The notes under the pieces: generated by a model
Told to the model about the DNA's origin: nothing
Database searches by the model: none
Seen by the model: only the letters and a program-made list of their open reading frames with translations
Shown: positions 16,599 through 24,791 of the stretch, in pieces
How positions within the stretch are numbered: the first letter of the stretch is position 1
Layout of the letters: the number at the start of each line of letters is the position of its first letter
Made by a program: the position numbers and the translations under genes
Assembly (NCBI GenBank): GCA_003151235.1
Contig: PLWZ01000009.1
Span: forward strand, 1-50,190
Source: Acidimicrobiaceae bacterium
GTDB lineage: Bacteria; Actinomycetota; Acidimicrobiia; Acidimicrobiales; RAAP-2
Direction of reading: 5' to 3'
Length of the DNA stretch: 50,190 nucleotides

Positions 16599-17126
16599 CT
16601 TCCCCCTCGGCCTCTCAATGCTCTCGCGCGCCTTGTCGCGGTTGGCATCACCCGGCCCCTGATGGGGGAACCGCTCACCCGACACGGTGAGCCTCTTCGC
16701 GCCTCGTATTGGCGCAGGACCGTAGCACTTTGTCTGCACTTTGACGAAACTGCGAGTGCTTGGCGACAGTGGGCATATATACGCCCATTATCGCATGTCT
16801 ATGCGAAAGTTCCAAGAAGACCAGCATCCTGTTCGGCTCGTGCCAAGAGCCCGAGCCATGAAGGTGCTCAGCATGCACGACTTCGAATGAAACAGCATGC
16901 CTTTCGAGCATAGGGGCCGTTCGGTCAATGGCCGCGGATCGAGCGAACGCCTTCGAAAGGTCGCCGGAAGATCATCAACCGTGTGAGAGGTCGCCTGAGA
17001 CTCGGCGGTTCACGCCGAAATGACAGGAGACGACAATTTCAGGTCTGGTGATGCGAGGCCTGATGCCGCCGACGGCGTGAGTGAGTGACGCGGTCCACGG
17101 AACGAGCCGAGCGCGTAACAGCGGGG
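16599..17126. other. intergenic, about 530 bp
   Basis: No convincing gene. It holds the presumed promoter region of the minus-strand pair, with palindromes at 16771-16806, and otherwise short overlapping open frames on both strands that look like chance. Confidence 0.5.
16771..16806. promoter_or_regulatory. two adjacent palindromes upstream of the small-gene pair
   Basis: GGGC-ATATATAC-GCCC (16771-16786) and TCGCAT-GTCT-ATGCGA (16791-16806, perfect) lie side by side about 170-210 bases upstream of the minus-strand pair. They look like operator half-sites, with an AT-rich centre that could include a -10 element. Confidence 0.4.
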
Positions 17127-17436
17127 TCAGGGGAACCGGTGGAAGTCGATTTCACTCCCTTGGACCGTCAGGGAGCTACCACCGATGCTGTTGCCATTGG
17201 CCCAGAATTCGACGCCGGCAGCGAACAACCCAGGCTCCTGTTCACCTGCGAACAGGAGCACCACGCAGCGGTGCCCCTCTACGCCCATTCCCGACACGTA
17301 ACTCGACATGCTCGAGATGCGTTGTCAGCACGGCGCGCTCGATGCCCTCGTCGTCGATCACAACCAGCCTTCGGGTCCTGATCTCTGCCGAGGTCCCGTT
17401 GTCGGATCTGTCATTGTTCGCCGTGTCCCGGTCCAT
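17127..17436 (-). pseudogene. frameshifted small beta-rich protein gene
   Basis: On the minus strand a frame starting near 17436 (MDRDTANND, then IRTRRLVVIDDEGIERAVLT) runs into HVELRVGNG. Without an intervening stop, a second frame continues the same kind of strand-rich sequence (GHRCVVLLFAGEQEPGLFAA, then SIGGSSLTVQGSEIDFH) to a stop at 17127. The two halves read like one protein broken by a frameshift near 17290-17310. The family (a repeated 'LVVxDxxGxxRxVL' type found in actinobacteria) is only vaguely recognised. It could also be a sequencing error. It is divergent from the DUF5677 gene. Confidence 0.4.
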
Positions 17437-17551
17437 GGCTCTCTCGTCCTCCGTTTTTTCCTCTGAAATCGCAAAGACGTGTGCAGCGCTCGAATCTGAG
17501 CCGGCGCCGTACTTCCTGCCCGTAGACATCGCCGGCCGGTAGTCCGAGGTT

Positions 17552-18445
17552 ATGAGCGCACCCTTCCGGCCCCTGAACGCTCTGCCTCCCAGTTTTGGAT
17601 ACCCGTTCGAACGCGAGTTCGCTGCTTGTAAGCGCATGCTTCACTTCATCAAACACGAAATCTTGGAAGGGCATCGTGATTTGCCCACGCAAGTTGACCA
17701 CGTTGTCTTGCTTGAGACGACCAAAGTAGTAAACACCTTTGAGGCGATACTCCATCTAGCGCTGGATGGCTTTGGAGTGCAGGCTGAGATGCTGCTTCGT
17801 CCGATGTTCGAAGCGGTAGTTACCGCGGCTTGGGCTCAGCGACACCCTGTTGACGTCGAGGCCCGATATCCGCTCCATAGGGAGTTCCTGCTCAACTTGT
17901 GGGCGCGCGCACGGCGGGAAAGCGGCCTCTACGCGGATATCGGGACACCGGACCCTCTAAGTCCTGAGGATGAGGCGCGAGCAGTCGCCTGGTTCGGTCA
18001 GTTTGGGCAGCGAAGTTGGACCGGCCACAGCTTTCGCGAGATGGCTCAGGAATTTGTCGAGCTAGCCGAGAGCCCGAACGACCTTCATTTGGCGAACTAC
18101 CTGAAGCTTGTGCACCCGTTCGTGAACTGGATGCTGCATTCAAGCGGGCTCAGTTTCTACCGCCTGCTTGCGTTCGAAGAAGAAGGCCCCACCGCGACGG
18201 TCGGTCCGTCACGCGTAGCCATCCGGGACGCCATGGACATGGGATGGAATCTTGCCGTTCTTGTTGTGGATGTCTACATGGACCAGTTTGGTCTCGAGCC
18301 AGGAGATAGATTTTCGCGTTGTGCTTTGGACGTGTGGGCCGCGTTCAAGGGTCCAGACCTGATCAAGAATCTTGGAAGGAATGACCCGTGTCCCTGCCGG
18401 AGCGGCCTCAAGTTCAAGACATGTCACGGGCGGCAAAGCAACTGA
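17552..18445 (+). CDS. DUF5677-like protein with C-terminal SEC-C zinc motif
   Basis: A 297-residue soluble protein. The N-terminal part (about 30-90) has the helical pattern of DUF5677-type proteins (LLRPMFEAVVTAAWAQRHPV). The C-terminus ends in a canonical SEC-C motif, GRNDPCPCRSGLKFKTCHG, with metal ligands C280, C282, C291 and H292. SEC-C motifs bind zinc and mediate contacts with protein partners such as SecB or nucleic-acid machinery. DUF5677 proteins recur in phage-defence islands, but no activity is established for them. It is flanked by a decayed gene and by a convergent HEPN gene. The start at 17552 has no strong ribosome-binding site. Confidence 0.8.
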   Translation: MSAPFRPLNALPPSFGYPFEREFAACKRMLHFIKHEILEGHRDLPTQVDHVVLLETTKVVNTFEAILHLALDGFGVQAEMLLRPMFEAVVTAAWAQRHPVDVEARYPLHREFLLNLWARARRESGLYADIGTPDPLSPEDEARAVAWFGQFGQRSWTGHSFREMAQEFVELAESPNDLHLANYLKLVHPFVNWMLHSSGLSFYRLLAFEEEGPTATVGPSRVAIRDAMDMGWNLAVLVVDVYMDQFGLEPGDRFSRCALDVWAAFKGPDLIKNLGRNDPCPCRSGLKFKTCHGRQSN

Positions 18446-18518
18446 GGCCGACGCGGGTCAGATGACGTCTGTGCGCGCATCAGCAGAGTATGCCTGGCAG
18501 TGAAAGGAGGGCTCTCAC

Positions 18519-19814
18519 CTAAACGGGCTCATGTTGAAGCATGTCAGTTCTCCATGTTTGAAATTCGATTTGCCATTGCCCTGCGGACGAATTCAGTAGG
18601 GTTTCAAGGTCCGAGTTCCATTTTCCGCGTCTCTCTAGGCTTGCCTTACCCAACGAAAGAATGATGGTCTTTGGATATTGGCGCTGAGTAGCACGGATCG
18701 CGAATCGATCGCCTACGAATGTCACCAAACCCTCGAGAGCAGTCAGTGCGGCTAGCGCCTCTTTCCGCTCGACTGGTCGGCCACCGTGCACGATCTGGTT
18801 GCGAATCGTCACAATGTTGTCCTTCCAGGCTTTCGTCGGACCCGACCGGTCCACATTCCATGCACCCCTAAGTCGGGGAGGGAGCTCGCGACTGGTGATC
18901 CTCACGATTCCCTCTCGTCCTCCTACGATCTCGGCTGCAGCGCTGGGACTTGCCCCTTCTTCCCAAAGCAGAAGTTCAATGAGCGTGAGAATCAAGCTCT
19001 CGGCGGCCGCGGCTGAGGCAATGACCGATTGCCGGTAGTTTCCGTATCGGTGTAGTTGCACCTGCGCGTCGTTGCGAAACTCAAAGAACGGGCGAGCGAG
19101 AATCAATCGAGCAAAGCCGGTATTTACAACGACTTGGTGGACGTGTTGCTCATCCAGCAGGGGCCAACTGAAGTCCACCGAAGAAGGAAACGGGCGAGTG
19201 AAGAACATGGCCGGGTGTCCGGGCCCGGGCGGTGCCGGAGGGCCAGGCGAGATGACTGCCGGAATGAGCGGCGGAAGGCGCTCAAGAGTAAGACTTTCGA
19301 TCGCCGGCCCGCCGACGGAAGTGAGATAAGCCAGCTGCAGCCGCTGGACGAGCTCGAGCGCCCGGCGGATCACTTCGCCGACGAGTCGACCATCGCGCGA
19401 TCTGACAATAAGCGTTACCCCTGCCACCAAGCGTGTCACCGTCCGGGCAGGGTTCAGGTTCATCTCCTCTTCGTGTTCGTGCACCGATGGAAAGTATGGG
19501 GAATTGGTGCACGCTTCGTAGGCTGCTTTGACGGCGCAATGGGCAGGATCGATGGATTCGACCCGCAGAAACTCGACTTCAATGGGGGTGAGTCCTTCAG
19601 ACCCGGCTAAAGGAGCGTCTCCTAGCAGGATCGGCTGGCCAGCAAGCTCATCGAACTCTGGATCACCAAGAAAGAGATACCTACCGTCGGGGATTCCAAT
19701 GGCGTCAGGCAATGGCATGAAGACGGCCGCACGGGCCAGCCCATCGGGAATCGGAACTTGTACGGGTTGTTCAACCATCCTGTGCTCGACGTTGTGCGTC
19801 TTCGAGAAGGTCAT
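18519..19814 (-). CDS. HEPN-motif protein (putative RNase/abortive-infection type)
   Basis: A 431-residue protein with two halves. The N-terminal ~230 residues are an unassigned mixed domain. The C-terminal ~200 residues are helical and contain WKDNIVTIRNQIVHGG, where R338 and H343 form the RNxxxH motif of HEPN ribonucleases (Apea- and Abi-type families use the same arrangement). The ATG at 19814 (MTFSKTHN) is chosen. An in-frame start 153 bases upstream (19967) would add Arg-rich, non-coding-like sequence. It is convergent with the DUF5677/SEC-C gene. HEPN domains act in toxin-antitoxin, abortive-infection and CRISPR systems; specificity here is unknown. Confidence 0.75.
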   Translation of the reverse strand: MTFSKTHNVEHRMVEQPVQVPIPDGLARAAVFMPLPDAIGIPDGRYLFLGDPEFDELAGQPILLGDAPLAGSEGLTPIEVEFLRVESIDPAHCAVKAAYEACTNSPYFPSVHEHEEEMNLNPARTVTRLVAGVTLIVRSRDGRLVGEVIRRALELVQRLQLAYLTSVGGPAIESLTLERLPPLIPAVISPGPPAPPGPGHPAMFFTRPFPSSVDFSWPLLDEQHVHQVVVNTGFARLILARPFFEFRNDAQVQLHRYGNYRQSVIASAAAAESLILTLIELLLWEEGASPSAAAEIVGGREGIVRITSRELPPRLRGAWNVDRSGPTKAWKDNIVTIRNQIVHGGRPVERKEALAALTALEGLVTFVGDRFAIRATQRQYPKTIILSLGKASLERRGKWNSDLETLLNSSAGQWQIEFQTWRTDMLQHEPV

Positions 19815-20186
19815 TGAATCTTTCTCGAAGCCGCCATTACATAAGGCTCCACACCGACTGTACTCGGCAGACAGACGGCTCAACCTCAGCGTCGAGCCTC
19901 TCGGATAACGCCGAAGCGTCCTGATCCCTGCATAAGGCGAACGGGACTTCAGCTGCGAGGGCGCCAACGAAGTACAACACGTCGGGCGACAAGTCCCGAC
20001 TGAGGCCCTTTCCTCGACGGGCGCTTACCTCCTCAGCGATCGCGCCAAGAAGAACTCTTGGAACGACATGTGTACGAACCTCAGTCGCCCGTCATCAGCG
20101 ACCGTCAGAAACGAACACGTTCGCAGATCGGTGATGAGCTCCTCGGCGTCCTTGATAGGAGAGGTACCTCGGTCGAGGCTTCGTCT
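19815..20186. other. intergenic, about 370 bp
   Basis: Between the HEPN gene start and the stop of the minus-strand membrane gene. No gene, terminator or clear promoter was recognised. Confidence 0.4.
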
Positions 20187-20669
20187 CTACGAATTGAACA
20201 CGATCTGCGAGGCGGCGAGAGCTGCGCCGCCGATGGTCATCACGTCTTTGGCAACGTTGAGGAGAGCAATCCCGCCTGAACCGACATCGAAAACCATCCA
20301 ATGTGTTCCGATGTCCATGCTGATTTGGATAGCTTGTCCGACTAAGACGATCACCAGGCCGACGATTGTCAGTTTGCCGGGTGCCGTGTGGGTAAGCCAG
20401 TCGCGACGGTAGTCGCTGCTAGAGAGCGGCTCAGCGGTCACCTCGATGTCATCTTGGTCCTTAAGGTCGAAGGTCCCGGGCGTGACCAGCAGTTGGTCGC
20501 TCTCAGGCACACCGCTAGCGACGATCTTGAGCACGATTCTCACTTGGCCAACGGTGAGGCGGACATAAGGCTTCCGAGCGGCACTGGCGTCGTCAAACCA
20601 GTTGTTCGGAACCCTTGCCTCGTCAGGTTTGGCGCCGACGGCATCGGCCCGCGCCTTCCACGTAGTCAT
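20187..20669 (-). CDS. small protein with two C-terminal membrane helices
   Basis: A 160-residue protein. The N-terminal ~95 residues are soluble and contain a short beta-rich stretch (KPYVRLTVGQVRIVLKIVAS). They are followed by two hydrophobic helices (LTIVGLVIVLVGQAIQISM and IALLNVAKDVMTIGGAALAA). The family is not recognised. It starts 4 bases after the stop of the zinc-cluster gene, with GGTGAG before the ATG, so the two form an operon. Layouts of a cytosolic sensing domain fused to a membrane hairpin are common among membrane-acting effectors of defence systems, but nothing here proves that. Confidence 0.65.
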   Translation of the reverse strand: MTTWKARADAVGAKPDEARVPNNWFDDASAARKPYVRLTVGQVRIVLKIVASGVPESDQLLVTPGTFDLKDQDDIEVTAEPLSSSDYRRDWLTHTAPGKLTIVGLVIVLVGQAIQISMDIGTHWMVFDVGSGGIALLNVAKDVMTIGGAALAASQIVFNS

Positions 20670-20673
20670 CGGC

Positions 20674-21213
20674 TCACCAATTCATGAATGAGACGAGCAC
20701 AGGCGGAAGATCCTCTCGACGGAATTCGAGACGGCGAGCAATGACGATCGCCGCGTCGATCAAATGCTGCGTCTCATCGGGCAGCGACCTCCAGAGCGCC
20801 CGATGGGAGGTCGGCAGCTCGAGTAGCTGTTGGCCGCTCCCACTGACGATGTCGGAAAATTCGGGCCACCGCTCCAGGAGTTCATCGACGGAGTGGACGA
20901 CGGCCCAGGACTCGACTTCAGCGACCGGGATCGTGGTTCGCATCTGTCGTGCCAGTTCAGAGTGCTGCATGGCTGATGCCACCAGCAGCGCTGGAACGCA
21001 AAGGACGCATTGGAAGCGTCGAACGTTCGGGTCTCGCTTGCCATGACCGTTGCAAACCAGCACGCCACAGATGGCACACGTTGCCAATGGATTGCGGGTT
21101 TCAATCAGCCCCGGGATTGCACCTGACTGGCGGTCACAGAGATAGCAGATCGTTGCCAAGGTCCCGTTCTCCTCTCCGGGTACATGATGACAGCTCGAAC
21201 TCGTTCGCTCCAT
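20674..21213 (-). CDS. Cys-rich zinc-binding protein of unknown function
   Basis: A 179-residue protein with a treble-clef or RING-like set of ligands in its first third: CYLC (C23, C26), CAICGVLVCNGHG (C46, C49, C54, H57) and FQCVLC (C69, C72). This is enough for two zinc ions. The remaining ~100 residues are helical. It is the first gene of a two-gene minus-strand operon with the membrane-hairpin protein. No catalytic motif was identified. Single-protein RING-like domains are unusual in bacteria, and this could be a ubiquitin-like-system remnant or a simple structural zinc protein. Confidence 0.65.
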   Translation of the reverse strand: MERTSSSCHHVPGEENGTLATICYLCDRQSGAIPGLIETRNPLATCAICGVLVCNGHGKRDPNVRRFQCVLCVPALLVASAMQHSELARQMRTTIPVAEVESWAVVHSVDELLERWPEFSDIVSGSGQQLLELPTSHRALWRSLPDETQHLIDAAIVIARRLEFRREDLPPVLVSFMNW

Positions 21214-21611
21214 GCGATTCTCCGATTCATCATGTTCGGTTGATCGGCGAGTCGGACACCGAGACGAACACGTTCTAAAAGTGCGCTCCTAGACGGCGAA
21301 AGTGTCGTGCGGTCCAGGCCGAGGCAACGGAAGTTGAAGTCGCTCGCCGAACTTCTGAAAAATCTCCAGGTCCCAGGCATACAAGGCATTGGAGGTCACC
21401 CGCTCGAGCATTTGGCTCAGTTTCTGGCCGACAAGGTGCTCAACGCGGCCCGGCGATTACGCACTGGCGCCCAGCACCGCGAAGCTCAACTGGATGTAGT
21501 CGAGGCTTACTCACGACTCGGATTGGGCGATCCAATCGCGGACTCATCGTCGGCATGGCAGACGATCGGGTGCCGCCACCCATGCCTTCGACGCCGGGGA
21601 CAATCCTCTGG
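21214..21611. other. intergenic, about 400 bp
   Basis: Short open frames exist on both strands but none has a ribosome-binding site, recognisable domain or consistent neighbour. Probably decayed sequence together with the relic at 21612-21767. Confidence 0.4.
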
Positions 21612-21767
21612 TTAGGTGGTCGCTTGCAGTTCATCGCGTATCGCATCGATGTAGTGGCGGTGACGATGGCCTTCCAGCGCATCTCCGATGACGAAGCTGA
21701 GCCACTGCTTTCCTCCGGTCCACTTCAAAAATGGCCTGGTGGGCGCTGACCTGGTGTTCGCGATCAT
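21612..21767 (-). pseudogene. short frame with a Dam-methylase-like N-terminus
   Basis: A 51-codon frame encodes APTRPFLKWTGGKQWLSFVI near its start. PFLKWxGGK is the characteristic N-terminal SAM-binding motif of DNA adenine (Dam-type) methyltransferases. Nothing further downstream resembles the rest of a methylase, and the frame ends after 51 residues. It is most likely a relic of a dam-like gene joined to other sequence; a chance match cannot be excluded. Confidence 0.3.
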
Positions 21768-22055
21768 CAGTTCTCGTTTGGTCGGGGGAGAGGGAGTCTA
21801 GACGTACTTGACCAGGGAGTTCTTGACCGAAGCGCTCAGAGGTGCCCTCTTCTAATCGAGATTCGAGTCCTCACGGTCGCCAACCCGCTTACGGTCCACC
21901 CACACCCAGCCTGTGGCCCGGCCTGATCATCTTTGATCACGTTGGGCGAGTGATCGCGAGGTTGACCCGGTCGAACTTGTTAGAGACCTCTCACCCCGGG
22001 CCAATGAGCTGGAAGACAGCGGGTGACTCAGCGAAAGAAGAGCAGGGGTGTTGGC

Positions 22056-23207
22056 TCATGGGCTCGGACGACCGCGCGATGAAATCCGTACAAAGTCACT
22101 GAACGCCCTAACCCGGCGATGTATCAACAGCTCCTCGCAGTTAGCCGGTAGCGAAGCCAATATCTGCAAGGTAACCAGCGCTGTTGGCCGAGCGCCGTTG
22201 TTTTGAACTGCCCATGCCGACAGAATCGTCTCAAGCGTCTGATACTGCGCTCGATGTTGGAACTCGCCGACTGTCTTGATGCCATAGCCATTCAAGATCT
22301 CAGTCACTGGGCCAATGTCGTCCTGTGATATGTAGATCTGGTAACTCGAGAGCAGCTTCGGAACATTCTCCGCGTTGATAAGGTCCCTCTCCTTGAGATC
22401 GCGCGATCGTTGGAAATGTTGCAACTGGTCGTAAATGAAGTCGAGGTGCATGTCTATGGCGTGAAGATGATCGCTGATGACACGAAATTGCCTTCGAACG
22501 CTGAACTCCGTGTCTTGTCTCGGTTTGTATCCGAGCTGATGTTCGATTTCTCCCCATAGCTCCTCTGCCAGCGTTCGCACCTGAAGCTCAAACCAGGGTC
22601 GCGGCGTCCGATGACGAGGTGTAAGGCGGACGACATAATGAAGCGACGAGTAACCCGACGTCTTCCTCTCATTCACGCGAAAGTGCGTGGGGCTAAGACC
22701 GACTCGCCTTAGGGTGTCGCGAGAAACGTAAGCCTTCGGCGTTTGTTTTGAGTGGAGTTCAAAGTCAGGGGATGATCTGAGCAATCGGTCAACCCAAGCC
22801 AACTCCATCGGGAAGTAGACAACGATTCGAGCCGCCAGTACGTCGCGCATATCCTGAAGGCTGAGCTTAGAAAGACCTCCTGGGAATTCCGTTTTGGTTG
22901 AGTCGATCTTCCGGATAATCGAATCGATGTACTTGTGTCGAACCTTTACGTCGTAGACAGGGGCCGGCGTCGCATAACTGCGCGAGGACCTATCGTCGTC
23001 GTCATCCTCACTGTCGGCGTCCTCATCGTGGTCGTCGCTGGTCCGTAGAGCTAGAAGTGCTTCATTGTGTTCCGCCCAGAAGTCTGTCTCAGCCCATTGA
23101 GATAGGACTCCTTCGACCTCCTGCTGTGCTGGCAGGATGACCTGCTCCAAGTACCGGTTATACGTTCTTATGAACCGAGTGAGCGCTATTACCGGTTTGG
23201 TGGACAT
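22056..23207 (-). CDS. RelA/SpoT-domain (p)ppGpp synthetase-like protein
   Basis: A 383-residue protein with a RelA/SpoT nucleotidyltransferase domain at residues about 85-240. Visible motifs: VRHKYIDSIIRKI (ATP-binding R-x-K region), RDVLAARIVVYF with D122, RKTSGYSSLHYVV (synthetase G-loop-like motif) and WFELQVRTLAEELWGEIEHQ with E207, Q209, R211 and H223. No HD hydrolase domain and no TGS/ACT tail is present, so it belongs with the small alarmone synthetases. The N-terminal 80 residues include an acidic run (DDHDEDADSEDDDDD), and the ~140-residue C-terminal region is helical. Small synthetases in islands include toxSAS toxins and CapRel-like phage sensors of similar length. Whether this makes (p)ppGpp or pyrophosphorylates tRNA cannot be told from sequence. 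Confidence 0.88.
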   Translation of the reverse strand: MSTKPVIALTRFIRTYNRYLEQVILPAQQEVEGVLSQWAETDFWAEHNEALLALRTSDDHDEDADSEDDDDDRSSRSYATPAPVYDVKVRHKYIDSIIRKIDSTKTEFPGGLSKLSLQDMRDVLAARIVVYFPMELAWVDRLLRSSPDFELHSKQTPKAYVSRDTLRRVGLSPTHFRVNERKTSGYSSLHYVVRLTPRHRTPRPWFELQVRTLAEELWGEIEHQLGYKPRQDTEFSVRRQFRVISDHLHAIDMHLDFIYDQLQHFQRSRDLKERDLINAENVPKLLSSYQIYISQDDIGPVTEILNGYGIKTVGEFQHRAQYQTLETILSAWAVQNNGARPTALVTLQILASLPANCEELLIHRRVRAFSDFVRISSRGRPSP

Positions 23208-23264
23208 TAGAGACCAGACGCGGCGGCACTAAGGAATTCGTCTTGCTCATTCGGAGCGCCATGC

Positions 23265-23819
23265 TTATATCGAGTCCGGCACAACTCCGGCGTCATAAAG
23301 TGCATCACTGACTTCGACAGCAAACTCACCAAGGGCATCCTTGGTTGGATGCACGGGATGCGCATAGCGGAGAGCACCGCGCATGAGGTCACGGGCTTCG
23401 ACCCCTTCCGGCAGGATTCCGGTGACCCAGTCAACTTCTTCATCCCCCTCCACCACCTCTGACTTCGCGAACACAAGGACATCCACCGCTACGGCGCGTC
23501 CCGCAGGTCGAAGCCTTGTGAGACTTCTGACCGACCCTGATTTGGCAAACAGTTCCCGCGCAACCAAAAGCACCCCGGCGGGGGTTAGAAGCTGCCACTG
23601 GCGGGCTAATTCTCGATTGGGAAGACAACGAGACTCAACGAGGTCGCCGACTTCGCGCACGGCGTTAAACGCCAAGACAATTCCCGTCAGCTCGCCTGAC
23701 TCGCCGGCATCGGGTACTGGTGGTGCTTCTTCACGTCCTATAGCAGGCGTAATTGTGCTCTGACCAGGACTTTTTGTCAATCCCTCTGTGCCTCCCGCTG
23801 TCGCCCCCCGCCGACACAA
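23265..23819 (-). CDS. hypothetical protein upstream of the alarmone synthetase
   Basis: Not recognised; 184 residues, acidic in its C-terminal half (KSEVVEGDEEVDWVTGILPE). The N-terminal ~40 residues are low-complexity, so the true start may be downstream. It is transcribed in the same direction as the RelA/SpoT-domain gene and ends 57 bases before it. It is therefore a candidate cognate antitoxin or partner; this is based on position only. Confidence 0.5.
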   Translation of the reverse strand: MCRRGATAGGTEGLTKSPGQSTITPAIGREEAPPVPDAGESGELTGIVLAFNAVREVGDLVESRCLPNRELARQWQLLTPAGVLLVARELFAKSGSVRSLTRLRPAGRAVAVDVLVFAKSEVVEGDEEVDWVTGILPEGVEARDLMRGALRYAHPVHPTKDALGEFAVEVSDALYDAGVVPDSI

Positions 23820-24144
23820 GTGGCCTGTGGATATCGCCTTTCGACCGAAACAATTTTCGGCACACTATCCGACCCACTGGGTGAGAGCGAGGACGATACC
23901 TACGGGATGCCATCACCCCAAGGCGCCGTACCAAAGTCGCCCGGGCTAACTCCAACCCAAGGGGCCGCAAACGTTACCTCGACGTAGAACCCGTGTCTCA
24001 TGCGGTGATGGCCAGCGACACCCTTGTCCTCGAGCTCGTCGGAGACCGCGTAGAGGAGCGCATGGACTCTTCGGAGAGATAGCGCCGCTCGGCCACGGCC
24101 CATTCGTCGACCAGCTGACTCACGAGCAACTTGGAGTAGGCGGC
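23820..24144. other. intergenic, about 325 bp
   Basis: No supported gene. A 67-codon minus-strand frame (23900-24103) has no recognisable domain and probably belongs to the decayed sequence around the recombinase relic. Confidence 0.4.
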
Positions 24145-24442
24145 CTAAGTCTTCCTACCGCTCGATCGGATCTCCACCCCAGCCTTGAGCAAGGCTCGTC
24201 GCACGTCGAAGCTCCGACCCGTAGTTCCGGTCCGATGACCTCGATCGTCCCGCTGAGTAGAACTCAATCACCTTTTCGATGTCGGCTGGCATCAGCTCGG
24301 GACGGCGCCGCCGTACGCCCTGTCTCTTCGGGTGAGCCAGCACCGTGGTGCGATTGATTCCGTACTGACTCTGACCACCGATCACCGACCTGATCCCTGG
24401 GCAATTCGACTTGAGCCGAATCCGAACCAACTCCTTGAGCAA
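24145..24442 (-). pseudogene. decayed recombinase-type HTH gene (two frameshifts)
   Basis: Reading three frames in turn on the minus strand gives a continuous HTH protein end: QYGINRTTVLAHPKRQGVRR, IEKVIEFYSAGRS, then (after a shift) IEVIGPELRVGAST, then (after a second shift) VRRALLKAGVEIRSSGRKT and a stop at 24145. The same architecture appears intact at 49816-50190 (FGVHRGTVSDVLERRGV and TTVREALTKAGVEIRPR). Such double helix-turn-helix tails belong to actinobacterial serine-recombinase or transposon-associated proteins. Two frameshifts make this a pseudogene. Confidence 0.65.
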
Positions 24443-24501
24443 GGGCCCGGAGCCATCAAATATGATTGTCTGATCACGTAGGACACCGGAGGTAAGGGGC
24501 T

Positions 24502-24789
24502 TTGTCAGAAGATCCGCTGCATGTCCTTGTCAGGAAATCTGAGCGAATCGTGGCCGATTCACAAGGCGTGCGAATCGAAGTTTCGCTCCCGTCAGCGGCC
24601 TCTCCAAGGGTTCAGCCTCCAGGGCCCCCTATTGGAGGGCCAGTTCCTCCCTTCCGCGCTCAAATGGTCTACGACGATCCACCGGCCGATCTCGACACCG
24701 TGACGGATGAGCAGCGGCAATCACAACTGGATGCCTCAGTTCGCTCAGGACGTCCGATTATCTTCCATCTGATCGCTGGTGACGATTAG
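24502..24789 (+). CDS. hypothetical 95-residue protein
   Basis: Not recognised; soluble, with a Pro-rich centre (RVQPPGPPIGGPVPPF). A TTG start at 24502 is supported by GGAGGT about 8 bases upstream. It ends 2 bases before the next gene, so the two form an operon. No domain was found. Confidence 0.5.
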   Translation: MSEDPLHVLVRKSERIVADSQGVRIEVSLPSAASPRVQPPGPPIGGPVPPFRAQMVYDDPPADLDTVTDEQRQSQLDASVRSGRPIIFHLIAGDD

Positions 24790-24791
24790 CG

